From Elusimicrobiota bacterium (lineage in GTDB: Bacteria; Elusimicrobiota; Elusimicrobia; UBA1565), in contig DMEZ01000037.1 in NCBI GenBank assembly GCA_003450735.1, forward strand, positions 1 to 64,000: a DNA stretch of 64,000 nt, in the 5' to 3' direction. Below the pieces are notes generated by a model. The model saw only the letters and a list, made by a program, of their open reading frames with translations. It was not told the DNA's origin and did no database searches. Both the position numbers and the translations under genes were made by a program. This document shows positions 45,029 through 54,414 of this stretch, one piece after another. The first letter of the stretch is position 1, and each line of letters opens with the position of its first letter.

Positions 45029-46537
45029 ATGACCCGAAAAGCTTTGCTCTTCCCGCTCCTGCTCTGCGCCGTCCTGGCCGTGCGCGCCCAGAGCCCCGAC
45101 AGCCCCACGGTCGAGGGGACGCTCCTCCAGAGCATCGATCCCGCCCGCCGAGCCGAACTCTCCGGCGCGGGCGTCGAGCGGATCGCCGAAGGCCTCGCCG
45201 AGCCCCAGCGCGCCGCGGCGCGTGAGGGCCTGCTGGCGCTGGAGCCGAAAGCCTCGGACGCGACCCTCGACGAGATCGCCCGAGGCTACCTGGCCCTAGG
45301 CTTCCCGCAGGACGCCGCCCGCCTCGCGCGCCTCCTGCCCTCCGGCCCGAGGGCCGCCCTGCTCTCCAGAGCCGCCGTGGCCTTCAACGCCTCGGGCGAC
45401 GCCGACGCGGCCGCGGCCGCGTCGAAAGAGGTCCTCGCGCTCGACCCCTCCGACAAGGCCGCCGAGGCCGTGCTCAAGCTCTCCGAGCGCAAGGTCGGGA
45501 AGAAGGAGATCGCCCTCCTGCGCTCGAAGCCGTCCTTCCAGGCCGTCGCGACGGCCGTCCAGCCGGCGGTCGCCGTCAAGCTCCAGCCGGCCCGCCCCCT
45601 TCAACGCCCCGCCTTCCTGCCGAAGATCGACGCCTACCACATGCCCGACACGAAGCCCCCGTCCACCTGGCAGACCCTCCGGGCCGGGGTCGGCTCGCTC
45701 TGGGACGTCTACTGGTACAAGCCCAGCGCGGAGCACCAGGCCGGCATGCGGAAGCTCAAGGACACCCTCACCTCCACCGAGACCGGCGCCGCCCTCATCA
45801 AGGAGATGGGCGGCTGGGAGCGCGTCGACAAGGAAGTCCTCTTCATGTTCTCCAAGATGCCCGGCGACGGCACGGCGGCCTTCGTGCGGCCCATGGCCCC
45901 CTGGGAGACGGAGAAGACCGGCAAGAAGTACGTGATGGCCGTCAACCGCGACTTCATCAAGGACAAGGCCGCGGTGGTCGTGCCGGTGTTCGGCCACGAG
46001 CTGCGCCACATCGCCGACAAGATGGAAGGCTACGGCGACATGAACCTCGCCGTGACCAGCGAGCACGGCGCGCACCTCGACCAGGTGTACCTCCTGCAGG
46101 AGCTCGAGAAGAAGCTGACCCCGCAGGAGAAGGCCGACCTCAACAAGAACCGCATGTGGCTCTACCAGAAATGGGTCGCCTCCATGTGGGAAGACCACCT
46201 CCTCAAGCTCTATCCCAAGAAGGAGGACTACCAGAAGGCCTTCGAGGGAAGCAAGAACCTGCAGTACCTGGCCGGCCTCGCCTACGAGGACATCGTCAAG
46301 AAGGCGGTCAAGGACGGCACCCCGCAAGTGCACTACCACGTCTCCGACCTCTACGCCAACGCGACCCATGAGCCCGAGGTCACCGAGGCGCAGCTCCTCA
46401 AGGCCATCGCCGCCGAGGCCGACCCGGCCAGGCGCCGCCAGCTCGAAAGCCTCCTCGTCGACCTCAAGGCCATGCGCAAGCGGATCTTCGAAACGGACGA
46501 CGCCTACCGCCGGCGCACGGGGCAGACCCTCTCGTGA
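45029..46537 (+). CDS. Exported HEXXH metalloprotease-like protein, 502 aa
   Basis: Read from the ATG at 45029 (MTRKALLFPLLLCAVLAVRA), a signal peptide. Residues 25-150 are helical repeats, possibly TPR-like (LARLLPSGPRAALLSRAAVA). The second half has VPVFGHELRHIADKMEG, an HExxH zinc motif, followed about 20 residues later by TSEHGAHLDQVYLLQE with candidate third ligands. The active domain should be outside the cytoplasm. The family is not recognised beyond the zincin motif. The membrane-anchored gene downstream overlaps its stop (GTGA), so the two may work together. Confidence 0.8.
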   Translation: MTRKALLFPLLLCAVLAVRAQSPDSPTVEGTLLQSIDPARRAELSGAGVERIAEGLAEPQRAAAREGLLALEPKASDATLDEIARGYLALGFPQDAARLARLLPSGPRAALLSRAAVAFNASGDADAAAAASKEVLALDPSDKAAEAVLKLSERKVGKKEIALLRSKPSFQAVATAVQPAVAVKLQPARPLQRPAFLPKIDAYHMPDTKPPSTWQTLRAGVGSLWDVYWYKPSAEHQAGMRKLKDTLTSTETGAALIKEMGGWERVDKEVLFMFSKMPGDGTAAFVRPMAPWETEKTGKKYVMAVNRDFIKDKAAVVVPVFGHELRHIADKMEGYGDMNLAVTSEHGAHLDQVYLLQELEKKLTPQEKADLNKNRMWLYQKWVASMWEDHLLKLYPKKEDYQKAFEGSKNLQYLAGLAYEDIVKKAVKDGTPQVHYHVSDLYANATHEPEVTEAQLLKAIAAEADPARRRQLESLLVDLKAMRKRIFETDDAYRRRTGQTLS

Positions 46538-47118
46538 ACCACCCCGCCCTCCAGGGCCCGCCGAAGGTCGGCGCCGGGCTCATCGTCATCGTCCTCCTCC
46601 TCGGCGGCGCCTTCTGGGGCCGCAGGACCTGGCAGGTCACCCATCCGGTCTTCCCGACCCAGGCGGTCGAGACCGGGACGTACCGGGCGTCCTACCCCGC
46701 CCACTGGGAGCCCATCGACCCGAGCGACCCGAGGCTCGGAGACAAGGAAGTCGCCTTCCTCAACCACCGCTCCCAGGACGGGGCCTTCGAGCCCTACGAC
46801 AGGCCCCGCATGCACATGGCCGTGAAGGAGGAGGGCACGGGCTTCGCGGACCTGGACGCGATGGCGGCGAAGATGCGCAAGGACGGCGACTCGCCGGGAC
46901 CCGTCGAGGTCTGGCGCCTGGAGAACGGCCTGGCCGCGAAGACCTGGGTGGAGCGCCCCCTCACGACGGACATCCCTTCATCCATCCGCTGGCTGGCCTT
47001 CAAGGGCTCCAACGGCCGCTACTACAGCGCCGCCTTCCCCGTCCCCGCGGACTGGAAGACGCGCGCGCGCTACGAGCACCTCTTCAAGTCCATCCTCGCG
47101 TCGATGGAGTTCAAATAG
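46534..47118 (+). CDS. Membrane-anchored exported protein, 194 aa
   Basis: From a GTG start overlapping the zincin stop by four bases. One membrane helix at residues 12-30 (VGAGLIVIVLLLGGAFWGRR) is followed by a periplasmic domain of about 160 residues beginning YRASYPAHWEPIDPSDPRL, with RRTWQVTH and WRLENGLAAKTWVERPL. The domain resembles small exported domains with a YPxxW start found in many bacteria, function unknown. The 3' end overlaps the convergent membrane-protein gene by 8 bp. Confidence 0.7.
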   Translation: MNHPALQGPPKVGAGLIVIVLLLGGAFWGRRTWQVTHPVFPTQAVETGTYRASYPAHWEPIDPSDPRLGDKEVAFLNHRSQDGAFEPYDRPRMHMAVKEEGTGFADLDAMAAKMRKDGDSPGPVEVWRLENGLAAKTWVERPLTTDIPSSIRWLAFKGSNGRYYSAAFPVPADWKTRARYEHLFKSILASMEFK

Positions 47119-49177
47119 GCTTGCGGACGTACACCCGCGAGAACTCGTCCTCGTAGGCGACCTCGAAGCGCTCCTGGAGCATCGCCACCACCCGGCGCAT
47201 CAGCTCGGGGTCCTGGTACTTGGCCGGCGCCGTGCGCCTGAACTCGCGCGGGTTGGGGATGACGACCTTCACGCGCTCCTGGAGCACCCTCTGCCAGAGC
47301 TCCTCGGGGCTCTTCGCCTCCGACGCCCACAGGAAGAGGGGGGGCGCGTCGAAGGGGGCCGAGCCGAGCGCCTCGCCGGGCGCGTAGAACACCCTCGCGT
47401 CCCCCACGACCATCACGCGCTCCCCGGGCTCGAGTTCGAGTGAGCGCGCGAAGACGAACGCCCCGTAGGAGGGGCTCCCGTAGAGCTTGCGGTGGCTCGA
47501 GAGGTACTCTTCCCAGCCCACCTGGCCGAGCGGCACCCTCAAGGCCTGCATGCTGGTCAGGACGAAGGGCTGGAGGAACCAGAGGAGGTTGAGCCCCAAA
47601 GCCGCAAGGGCGAGCCCGGAAAGGGCCCGGGAGTTTGCCGCACGCAGACCCCGCGCGAGCAGCATCGCCCAGGGGACGAAGTAGGGCGTGAGCAGGCGGT
47701 CGATGTAGGTCTGCGAGAGGCCGGCGGCCAGGACGAGGGCGCAGAAGGCCATGGCCGAGAGCGACCACGGGTCGCGGCAGAGGAGGAGGGCGAGGGGCAA
47801 AAGCCCCAGGAAGAGCGGACCGATGAAGACGAAGGAGAAGTCCAGGCAGCCTCCGACCGAGTCGTTCCAGAGCTTGAGGGCGTGCCTCCACGGGGCGAAG
47901 CCCGGAGAGCCGAAGCGCGTGTCGGCGTACCAGGCCTGGAGCAGTTCCAGGTCGGCGCCGCGGCCGCCGAGCCATTGGGCCAGATACGGGAAGAACGGGT
48001 TGCCGGTCTGAAGGTAGGCGCGCGCCCACCAGGGGAGGAGCGGCAGGAGGGCCGCCCCCCAGAATAGCAGGGCGCCGCCGGGCGCCCTCACGGCCAGCAA
48101 ACCCAGCCCCATGGCCGCCGCGCCGTAAGCCGTCGAGTACTTGGACGCCATCGCGCAGCCGGCGAAGAGGCCGGCGAGGAGGAGGAGTTTTTTGCTTGGC
48201 TCGCGCCTCCCCTGCGCAGGGTCTGAGCTGCGCAGGGGCGGTGCGAGCGGAGAACAGCCGTCGCACCGCCATCGCCACAAGAGCATCATCGCCAGCAGGT
48301 GGTAGAGCGCCGCCGAGAGATCCGAGTTGCACATCCAGAAAAGGAACAGGATGACGGGCGTGCCCAGGAAGAGGGCGCAGGCCCAGGGCCCGGACTCCTC
48401 GTCGCCCAGCTCCCGCGACCACTCGAGCATCCCGGCCAGCAGGAGGACGCCCACGCCGAAGCTCATCAGCTTCGCCGTGTACATGCCGCCCGCCGCCAGC
48501 CCCCAGGAGAAGGTCATCGAGGAGAGCAGGGGCAGCCAGGCGTAGTGGTTGTAGGGGAAATCCACGAAGCGGCCAGCCTGCAGGCAGGCCTGCGGCACGG
48601 CGAGGTGGTAGACCAGGGCGTCGTAGAAAACCTCGGGCATCGTGGTGCCCAGGAAGGCGGCGGCGGCCCCCGAGCAGAGCAGGACGTTCAGCCCCGGGGA
48701 GGAACGGAGCAGGGCCGCCGGCAGGGCGGGCGGACGCCGGAACAGATCGACGGCTCCGGCGAGGGCGAGCGCCGCGAAGAGGACGCGGAAGACGCCCACG
48801 GAGCCGAGGCCCAGCGCGAAGAGCCCGAAGGCCGCCCAGGAGAGCAGGGCCAGCCCCGCCCCGGCCGCCAGGACGCCGGACGCCGCCGGCAGCAGGGGCT
48901 TGAGCGCGGCCCGGCCCAGGGCCCGCGCGCCCGCGAAGAAGCCCAGCACGGCCAGGATGCGCGCAAGATGCCCGCCCCAGAAGCCCAGGAGCTGCGGCCC
49001 CAGCCCGAGCTCCTTGCCCAAAGAGAACAGGAACTTCTCCGGTGGGACTCCCATGATCTGCCAGGTCTTCCAGGCGTAAGCCGCCGCGACCCAGAGAGCC
49101 CAGAGCGCCGCCAGGCGCAGGCCGAGCAGGCTCCAGGACGCCGGGGGCGGCGCCTTCGGAGGAGGGCGTCTTGCCAT
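47111..49177 (-). CDS. Glycosyltransferase-family-39-like multi-pass membrane protein
   Basis: A 688-residue protein with about twelve membrane helices. Around residues 180-220 it contains FYDALVYHLAVPQACLQAGR and FVDFPYNHYAWLPLLSSM, the acidic-loop-then-helix pattern of GT-C glycosyltransferases (ArnT/PMT type), followed by MASKYSTAYGAAAMGLGLL and PWWARAYLQTGNPFFPY. The last 150 residues are a soluble domain. Such enzymes use polyprenyl-phosphate sugars outside the inner membrane. A hydrophilic insert (CSPLAPPLRSSDPAQGRREP) corresponds to an in-frame palindrome. TATCAT lies 9 nt before the ATG in a promoter shared with the cyclase gene. Confidence 0.75.
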   Translation of the reverse strand: MARRPPPKAPPPASWSLLGLRLAALWALWVAAAYAWKTWQIMGVPPEKFLFSLGKELGLGPQLLGFWGGHLARILAVLGFFAGARALGRAALKPLLPAASGVLAAGAGLALLSWAAFGLFALGLGSVGVFRVLFAALALAGAVDLFRRPPALPAALLRSSPGLNVLLCSGAAAAFLGTTMPEVFYDALVYHLAVPQACLQAGRFVDFPYNHYAWLPLLSSMTFSWGLAAGGMYTAKLMSFGVGVLLLAGMLEWSRELGDEESGPWACALFLGTPVILFLFWMCNSDLSAALYHLLAMMLLWRWRCDGCSPLAPPLRSSDPAQGRREPSKKLLLLAGLFAGCAMASKYSTAYGAAAMGLGLLAVRAPGGALLFWGAALLPLLPWWARAYLQTGNPFFPYLAQWLGGRGADLELLQAWYADTRFGSPGFAPWRHALKLWNDSVGGCLDFSFVFIGPLFLGLLPLALLLCRDPWSLSAMAFCALVLAAGLSQTYIDRLLTPYFVPWAMLLARGLRAANSRALSGLALAALGLNLLWFLQPFVLTSMQALRVPLGQVGWEEYLSSHRKLYGSPSYGAFVFARSLELEPGERVMVVGDARVFYAPGEALGSAPFDAPPLFLWASEAKSPEELWQRVLQERVKVVIPNPREFRRTAPAKYQDPELMRRVVAMLQERFEVAYEDEFSRVYVRKPI
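48200..48247. repeat. In-frame palindrome (20-bp arms, 2 mismatches, 8-nt loop) inside the GT-C gene
   Basis: CTCGCGCCTCCCCTGCGCAG (48200-48219) pairs with CTGCGCAGGGGCGGTGCGAG (48228-48247) in 18 of 20 positions around GGTCTGAG. It encodes the hydrophilic insert between two membrane helices. The CCCCTGCG core and 8-nt loop match the palindrome at 43475-43506. Confidence 0.8.
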
Positions 49178-49207
49178 GCGCCGGACATGATATCATTGTC
49201 CGCGACC
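49178..49207. promoter_or_regulatory. Divergent promoter with a palindromic shared -10
   Basis: The palindrome ATGATATCAT (49187-49196) gives TATCAT on both strands. It stands 9 nt before the minus-strand ATG (49177) and 11 nt before the plus-strand ATG (49208). GGACA and TGTCC flank it as an outer dyad. Neither gene has a Shine-Dalgarno. Confidence 0.5.
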
Positions 49208-51571
49208 ATGGCCGACATCAAGAGCCTCGACCTCGTCAAGAGCGTCTTCGAGCACCGCCTCAAGCAGTCCGACATGGACCGCATCCTCGCGGAGCTCTCC
49301 GAGACCGACCGCGACGAGCTCGTCGGCAAGATGGGCGACCTGCTCGACCGCGTCTCCGCCTTAGTCGAGGTGCACAACAAGGTCTCGGACACCCTGTCCC
49401 TGGACGTGATGCTGCCCCGCCTCATGGAGATCGTCACCGAGGCCCTGCACGCCGAGCGCAGCTCCCTCTTCCTCCACGACCCCGACACCCACGACCTCTA
49501 CACCCGGGTGGCGCAGGGGGACTCCATCGGGGAGATCCGCTTCCCGAGCGAGCGCGGCATCGCGGGCGCCGTCTTCACGGCCGCCAAGTCCGAGATCATC
49601 CCCGACGCCTACGCGGACGAGCGCTTCAACCGCGAGGTGGACAAGAAGACCGGCTTCAAGACCCGCGACATCCTCTGCGCGGTGATCCGCCGCCAGGGCC
49701 GCGCCATCGGGGTCACCCAGGTGCTCAACAAGAAGGAGGGCGCCTTCGACGAGGACGACCTGGCCGTGCTCGAGGCGCTCACCGCGCAGGCCGCCTCCGC
49801 CCTCGAGAACGCGCGCCTCTTCGAGAAGGTGCAGAAGGCCCGGGAGGAGGAGGCCCAGCTCCTCGAGATCACGAGCTCCATCGCCTCCGAGCTCAACCTG
49901 GACACGCTCCTGCGCAAGATCATCGCGGTGACCACCGACATGCTCGGCGCCGACCGCAGCACCCTCTTCGTCTTCGACCCGAAGTCCGGCCAGCTCTGGT
50001 CGCGCGTGGCCGAGGGCCTGGGCACCAAGGAGATCCGCATCCCCTCCGGCGCCGGCATCGCGGGCGCCTGCTTCACCTCGGGCCAGCCCATCAATATCCC
50101 GGACGCCTACCAGGACCCCCGCTTCAACCCCGCCGTCGACAAGAAGACCGGCTACCTCACGCGCAGCATCCTCTGCATGCCCGTGGCCAACAAGGACGGG
50201 GAGAAGCGCGGCGTCCTCCAGGTGCTCAACAAGAAGGGCGGCCCCTTCGGGGAGAACGACGAGAAGCGGCTCAAGGCCTTCGCCGCGCAGGCCGCCATCG
50301 CGCTCGAGAACGCCCAGCTCTTCGAGTCCGTCGCCAAGGAGCGCAACTACAACGAGAGCATCCTCAAGAGCCTCAGCAACGGCGTGCTGACCCTGGACGC
50401 GGAGCGCAAGGTCACCAAGGTCAACGACGCCGCCGAGCGCATCCTCACCCTGCGCTCCGCCGAAGCCGTCGGCCGTCCCGTCGCCGAGCTCTTCGCGGGC
50501 CTCAAGAACGAGTGGCTGCTCGCGAGCCTGGAGAAGGTGGTGGCCAGCGGCCAGACGGACCTCTCGGTGGACGCCGAGCTCAAGCGCTCGGACGGCGCCG
50601 AGATCTCGGTCAACGCGGCGGCCGTCCCCCTGCGCGGCCTGAACGGCGAGGCCGTGGGCTTCATGATCGTGCTCGAGGACATCACCTCCGAGAAGCGGGT
50701 CAAGAGCACGATGGCGCGCTACATGACCAAGGAGGTGGCCGACAAGCTGCTCGAGGGGGGCGACGAGGCCTTGGGCGGCACGTCCCAGACCGCCACGGTG
50801 CTCTTCTCGGACATCCGCAAGTTCACCACGATCTCGGAGGCCCTGGGCGCGCGCGACACGGTGGTGATGCTCAACGCCTACTTCACCGAGATGATCGACG
50901 TGATCTTCCACCACAAGGGCATCCTCGACAAGTACATCGGCGACGCCATCATGGCGGTGTTCGGCGTCCCCTTCGCCGCCGAGAAGGACGCGGAGAACTC
51001 GGTCCTCGCGGCCAACGACATGATCCGGGCCCTGCGCAGGATCAACTCGGAGCGCGTACTTCTCGGCGTCCCCGAGATCCACATCGGCGTCGGGCTCAAC
51101 ACGGGCGACCTCATCTCCGGCAACATCGGCTCGCTCAAGCGCATGGACTACACGGTCATCGGCGACACCGTGAACCTGGCCTCGCGCCTCGAGGGGACGA
51201 CCAAGTACTACGGCGCCGAGGTCGTCTTGAGCGAGTTCACCAAGGCCAGGCTCCCGGCCTCCTTCCGCCTGCGCGAGCTCGACCTCATCCGGGTGAAGGG
51301 CAAGAACAAGCCGGTCGCGGTCTACGAGGCCCTCGACCACAACGACGAGACGACCTTCCCGGAGATGGAGAAGGTCCTCGCCGCCTTCGAGAACGGCCTG
51401 CGCCTCTACCGGAGCCGCGACTGGCGCGGCGCCCTCGCCGCCTTCGAGGCCGCCCTCGCCGCGCGGCCGGAGGACGGCCCCTCCAAGCTCTACATCCAGC
51501 GCTGCTTCCTCTATCGGGACGCCCCGCCCCCCGAGGGCTGGGACGGCGTCCACGTCATGACGTCCAAGTAG
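49208..51571 (+). CDS. GAF-GAF-PAS class III adenylate/guanylate cyclase
   Basis: A 787-residue cytoplasmic signalling enzyme. Two GAF domains (about residues 55-205 and 220-375) share the repeated IAGAVFT/IAGACFT and FKTRDILC/YLTRSILC motifs. A PAS domain follows (residues 385-500, ILKSLSNGVLTLDAERKVTK). The class III cyclase domain starts at VLFSDIRKFTTISEAL (first metal Asp), then ILDKYIGDAIMAVFG (second metal Asp) and YTVIGDTVNLASRLEGTTK with the transition-state Asn and Arg. A TPR-like tail (YRSRDWRGALAAFEAALAA) ends the chain. All catalytic residues are present. It should make cAMP or cGMP in response to a small ligand or redox cue at the GAF domains. Confidence 0.95.
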   Translation: MADIKSLDLVKSVFEHRLKQSDMDRILAELSETDRDELVGKMGDLLDRVSALVEVHNKVSDTLSLDVMLPRLMEIVTEALHAERSSLFLHDPDTHDLYTRVAQGDSIGEIRFPSERGIAGAVFTAAKSEIIPDAYADERFNREVDKKTGFKTRDILCAVIRRQGRAIGVTQVLNKKEGAFDEDDLAVLEALTAQAASALENARLFEKVQKAREEEAQLLEITSSIASELNLDTLLRKIIAVTTDMLGADRSTLFVFDPKSGQLWSRVAEGLGTKEIRIPSGAGIAGACFTSGQPINIPDAYQDPRFNPAVDKKTGYLTRSILCMPVANKDGEKRGVLQVLNKKGGPFGENDEKRLKAFAAQAAIALENAQLFESVAKERNYNESILKSLSNGVLTLDAERKVTKVNDAAERILTLRSAEAVGRPVAELFAGLKNEWLLASLEKVVASGQTDLSVDAELKRSDGAEISVNAAAVPLRGLNGEAVGFMIVLEDITSEKRVKSTMARYMTKEVADKLLEGGDEALGGTSQTATVLFSDIRKFTTISEALGARDTVVMLNAYFTEMIDVIFHHKGILDKYIGDAIMAVFGVPFAAEKDAENSVLAANDMIRALRRINSERVLLGVPEIHIGVGLNTGDLISGNIGSLKRMDYTVIGDTVNLASRLEGTTKYYGAEVVLSEFTKARLPASFRLRELDLIRVKGKNKPVAVYEALDHNDETTFPEMEKVLAAFENGLRLYRSRDWRGALAAFEAALAARPEDGPSKLYIQRCFLYRDAPPPEGWDGVHVMTSK

Positions 51572-51581
51572 GAGAACCCCC

Positions 51582-53093
51582 ATGGAAGACCGCTTCAAGC
51601 TCCTCGCGGAGCGCTTCGCCGAGATCGCCGACCTCAACGCCGCCTCCGCCGTCCTGCAGTGGGACCAGGAGACGTACATGCCCGTCCAGGGCTGCGCGGC
51701 CCGCTCCAACGCCCTGGCCACGATCCAGACGGAGGCGCACCGCCGCCTCGTCTCGGACGAGGTCGCGGGCCTGCTCGACGCGGTCGAGGGGTGGGCGCGG
51801 GCTCGCGGGGAGGACTCCTTCGAGGCCGCCTTCGTCCGGACGGCCCGCCGCGACCACGCCCGGGCCCGGAAGGTCCCGGGGGAGCTCGTCGCCGAGCTGG
51901 CCAGGACGACCTCCCTGGCGCTGGAGGCCTGGCAGGCCGCCCGCGCGCGCTCGGATTTCGCCGCGTTCGCCCCGCACCTCGAGAAGGTCGTCTCGCTCAA
52001 CCGGCGCAAGGCCGAAGCGCTGGAAACCGGCGAGCGGCTCTACGACGCCCTGCTCGACGAGTACGAGCCCGGCGCCAAAACCTCCGAGGTGGAGGCGGCC
52101 TTCCGCGTCCTGCGCGAGGGCCTCGTGCCCATCGTCCGGGAGGTGGTGGCGCGCGAGGGCGCGGTCTCGAGCGCCGTCCTGAACGCGGAGTGCGCGGAGG
52201 CCGAACAGTTCGAGCTCTGCAAGGAGGTCGTCGCGCGCCTGGGCTACGACTTCGAGCGGGGGCGGCTCGACCGCTCCGCCCACGCCTTCACCACCACCTT
52301 CTCGGTGGACGACGTGCGCATCACGACCCGGGTCAAGAAGGATTTCCTGCCCTCGGCCCTCTACGCGGCCGTCCATGAGTGCGGCCACGCCCTCTACGCG
52401 CAGGGCATCGACAAGCGCTTCGAGCGCACCCCGCTCAACGACGGCGCCTCGCTGGGCGTGCACGAGTCCCAGTCCCGCCTCTGGGAGAACCTGGTCGGCC
52501 GCGGGCGGCCCTTCTGCGCCTGGCTGCTCCCCCTGCTCCGGAAGCGCTTCCCGGACGCCTTCGGGCGCTGCTCGCAGGAGGAGTTCTACCGGGCGGTCAA
52601 CAAGGCCGGCCCCTCGCTCATCCGCGTGGAGGCCGACGAGGTGACCTACAACCTCCACGTCCTCCTGCGCTTCGAGCTCGAGTCGGCCCTCGTGGAAGGG
52701 CGCCTCAAGGTCTCGGACGCCCCGGAGGCCTGGAACGCCAGGATGTCGGACACCGTCGGGATCGCGCCCCCGGACGACGCGCGGGGCATCCTGCAGGACA
52801 TCCACTGGGCGGCCGGCCTCATCGGCTACTTCCCGACCTACACCCTGGGCAACATCATGTCGGCGCAGTTCTACGCGAAGGCCCGCGAGGCTCTGCCGGA
52901 GCTCGAGGCCCAGCTGGCCCGGGGGGAGTTCGCCCCGCTCAAGGGCTGGCTGGGAGAGAAGCTCCACGTCCACGGCCGCAAAGTCTCGGCGGGCCGGCTG
53001 CTCCAGCGGGTCGTGAACGGGCCGCTGGACTCCAAGCCCTTCCTGGATTACCTCCAGCGGAAATACGCGGAGCTCTACGGCTTTCAGCCGTAG
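51582..53093 (+). CDS. M32-family carboxypeptidase (Taq-type)
   Basis: A 503-residue all-helical metallocarboxypeptidase. The zinc motif HECGHALYAQG is near residue 266, with GVHESQSRLWENLVGR giving the third ligand Glu, then DEVTYNLHVLLRFELE, QDIHWAAGLIGYFPTYTLGN and the ISAQ-like SAQFY end. These are the diagnostic M32 blocks. The N-terminal AAVLQWDQETYMP block is also typical. Length matches the family (about 500). GGAG lies just before the ATG, 10 nt after the cyclase gene. It removes C-terminal residues from short peptides in the cytoplasm. A perfect 15-bp hairpin spans its stop codon. Confidence 0.95.
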   Translation: MEDRFKLLAERFAEIADLNAASAVLQWDQETYMPVQGCAARSNALATIQTEAHRRLVSDEVAGLLDAVEGWARARGEDSFEAAFVRTARRDHARARKVPGELVAELARTTSLALEAWQAARARSDFAAFAPHLEKVVSLNRRKAEALETGERLYDALLDEYEPGAKTSEVEAAFRVLREGLVPIVREVVAREGAVSSAVLNAECAEAEQFELCKEVVARLGYDFERGRLDRSAHAFTTTFSVDDVRITTRVKKDFLPSALYAAVHECGHALYAQGIDKRFERTPLNDGASLGVHESQSRLWENLVGRGRPFCAWLLPLLRKRFPDAFGRCSQEEFYRAVNKAGPSLIRVEADEVTYNLHVLLRFELESALVEGRLKVSDAPEAWNARMSDTVGIAPPDDARGILQDIHWAAGLIGYFPTYTLGNIMSAQFYAKAREALPELEAQLARGEFAPLKGWLGEKLHVHGRKVSAGRLLQRVVNGPLDSKPFLDYLQRKYAELYGFQP

Positions 53094-53100
53094 AGCTCCG
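53068..53100 (+). terminator. Perfect 15-bp hairpin across the M32 stop codon
   Basis: CGGAGCTCTACGGCT (53068-53082) and AGCCGTAGAGCTCCG (53086-53100) are exact complements with a TTC loop. The left arm and loop are still coding, and the stop TAG lies in the right arm. No U-run follows, so it may work as a factor-aided terminator or RNA end-protection hairpin. Confidence 0.7.
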
Positions 53101-53134
53101 TTCCTCGGCCCTTCCGACGCCTCAGGGCTACGGG

Positions 53135-53620
53135 TTACTTGAAGTCGTCATCACAGTTCTTGCAGCCGGGGTAAGTGATCTTCCCATCGCAGCGCTCGAA
53201 CAACACCGGATAGTTGGCATTATAGCGCGGAGCGATGCCGGCGTTCGCGGAAACGCGGGTCAGCTGGATGTTATAGCCCGGCTCGCCCGAGGGACAGCCG
53301 GAGCCCGAGCCCATCTGCACGCTGAAGAACTTCATCCCGAAGAAGCCCCCTGACGTGGTGCCTCCAGGGAAGGTGATATCCAGTTCTTGCAGAGCCGCGT
53401 TCGTCTTGGCGTAGTCGCCGTTGCGGGCCAGGTAGCGCTCCTGGGCCTGCTTGATCTGGGAGATGAAGCTCTGGGCTTCCGCCACGCGGGCGCGCTCGAC
53501 CACCTTGAAGTACTGCGGGATGGCGATGGACGCCAGGATGCCGATGATGAGCACGACCACGAGCAGCTCGATCAGGGTGAAGCCCCGCTCGCTGCGCACG
53601 ACGGTCTTCTTCGCGTCCAT
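53135..53620 (-). CDS. Type IV pilin-like protein (pseudopilin)
   Basis: A 161-residue protein with a type IV prepilin leader: a short basic MDAKKTVVRSERG, then cleavage before FTLIELLVVVLIIGILASIA with Glu5, then a long helix VERARVAEAQSFISQIKQAQ. The C-terminal part has three Cys in FERCDGKITYPGCKNC, likely disulfide-bonded. A Pro kink follows the hydrophobic core (IAIPQYFK). AAGGAGGG precedes the ATG. No assembly genes are nearby, so it depends on a secretion or pilus system elsewhere; isolated pilin genes are frequent in Elusimicrobiota, from memory. Confidence 0.93.
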   Translation of the reverse strand: MDAKKTVVRSERGFTLIELLVVVLIIGILASIAIPQYFKVVERARVAEAQSFISQIKQAQERYLARNGDYAKTNAALQELDITFPGGTTSGGFFGMKFFSVQMGSGSGCPSGEPGYNIQLTRVSANAGIAPRYNANYPVLFERCDGKITYPGCKNCDDDFK

Positions 53621-53711
53621 GGTTCTCCCTCCTTGGGATCTTCGAGGATAGTATAGGGGGTCCGCCTGAGTTCAGGCTGTCCGGAATCTGTGCATAATGT
53701 GAATTCATTAC

Positions 53712-53717
53712 TATAAT
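53712..53717 (+). promoter_or_regulatory. -10 hexamer of the OmpR-type regulator gene
   Basis: A consensus TATAAT is followed by 10 nt and the ATG at 53728; no Shine-Dalgarno. It overlaps an earlier in-frame ATG (53716), which is therefore an unlikely start. Confidence 0.5.
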
Positions 53718-53727
53718 GCGCTCCGGC

Positions 53728-54406
<679 letters not shown>

Positions 54407-54414
<8 letters not shown>

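Noticed and set aside
49361..52009. 882-codon minus-strand frame
   Set aside because: Antisense shadow of the GAF-GAF-PAS cyclase and M32 genes.
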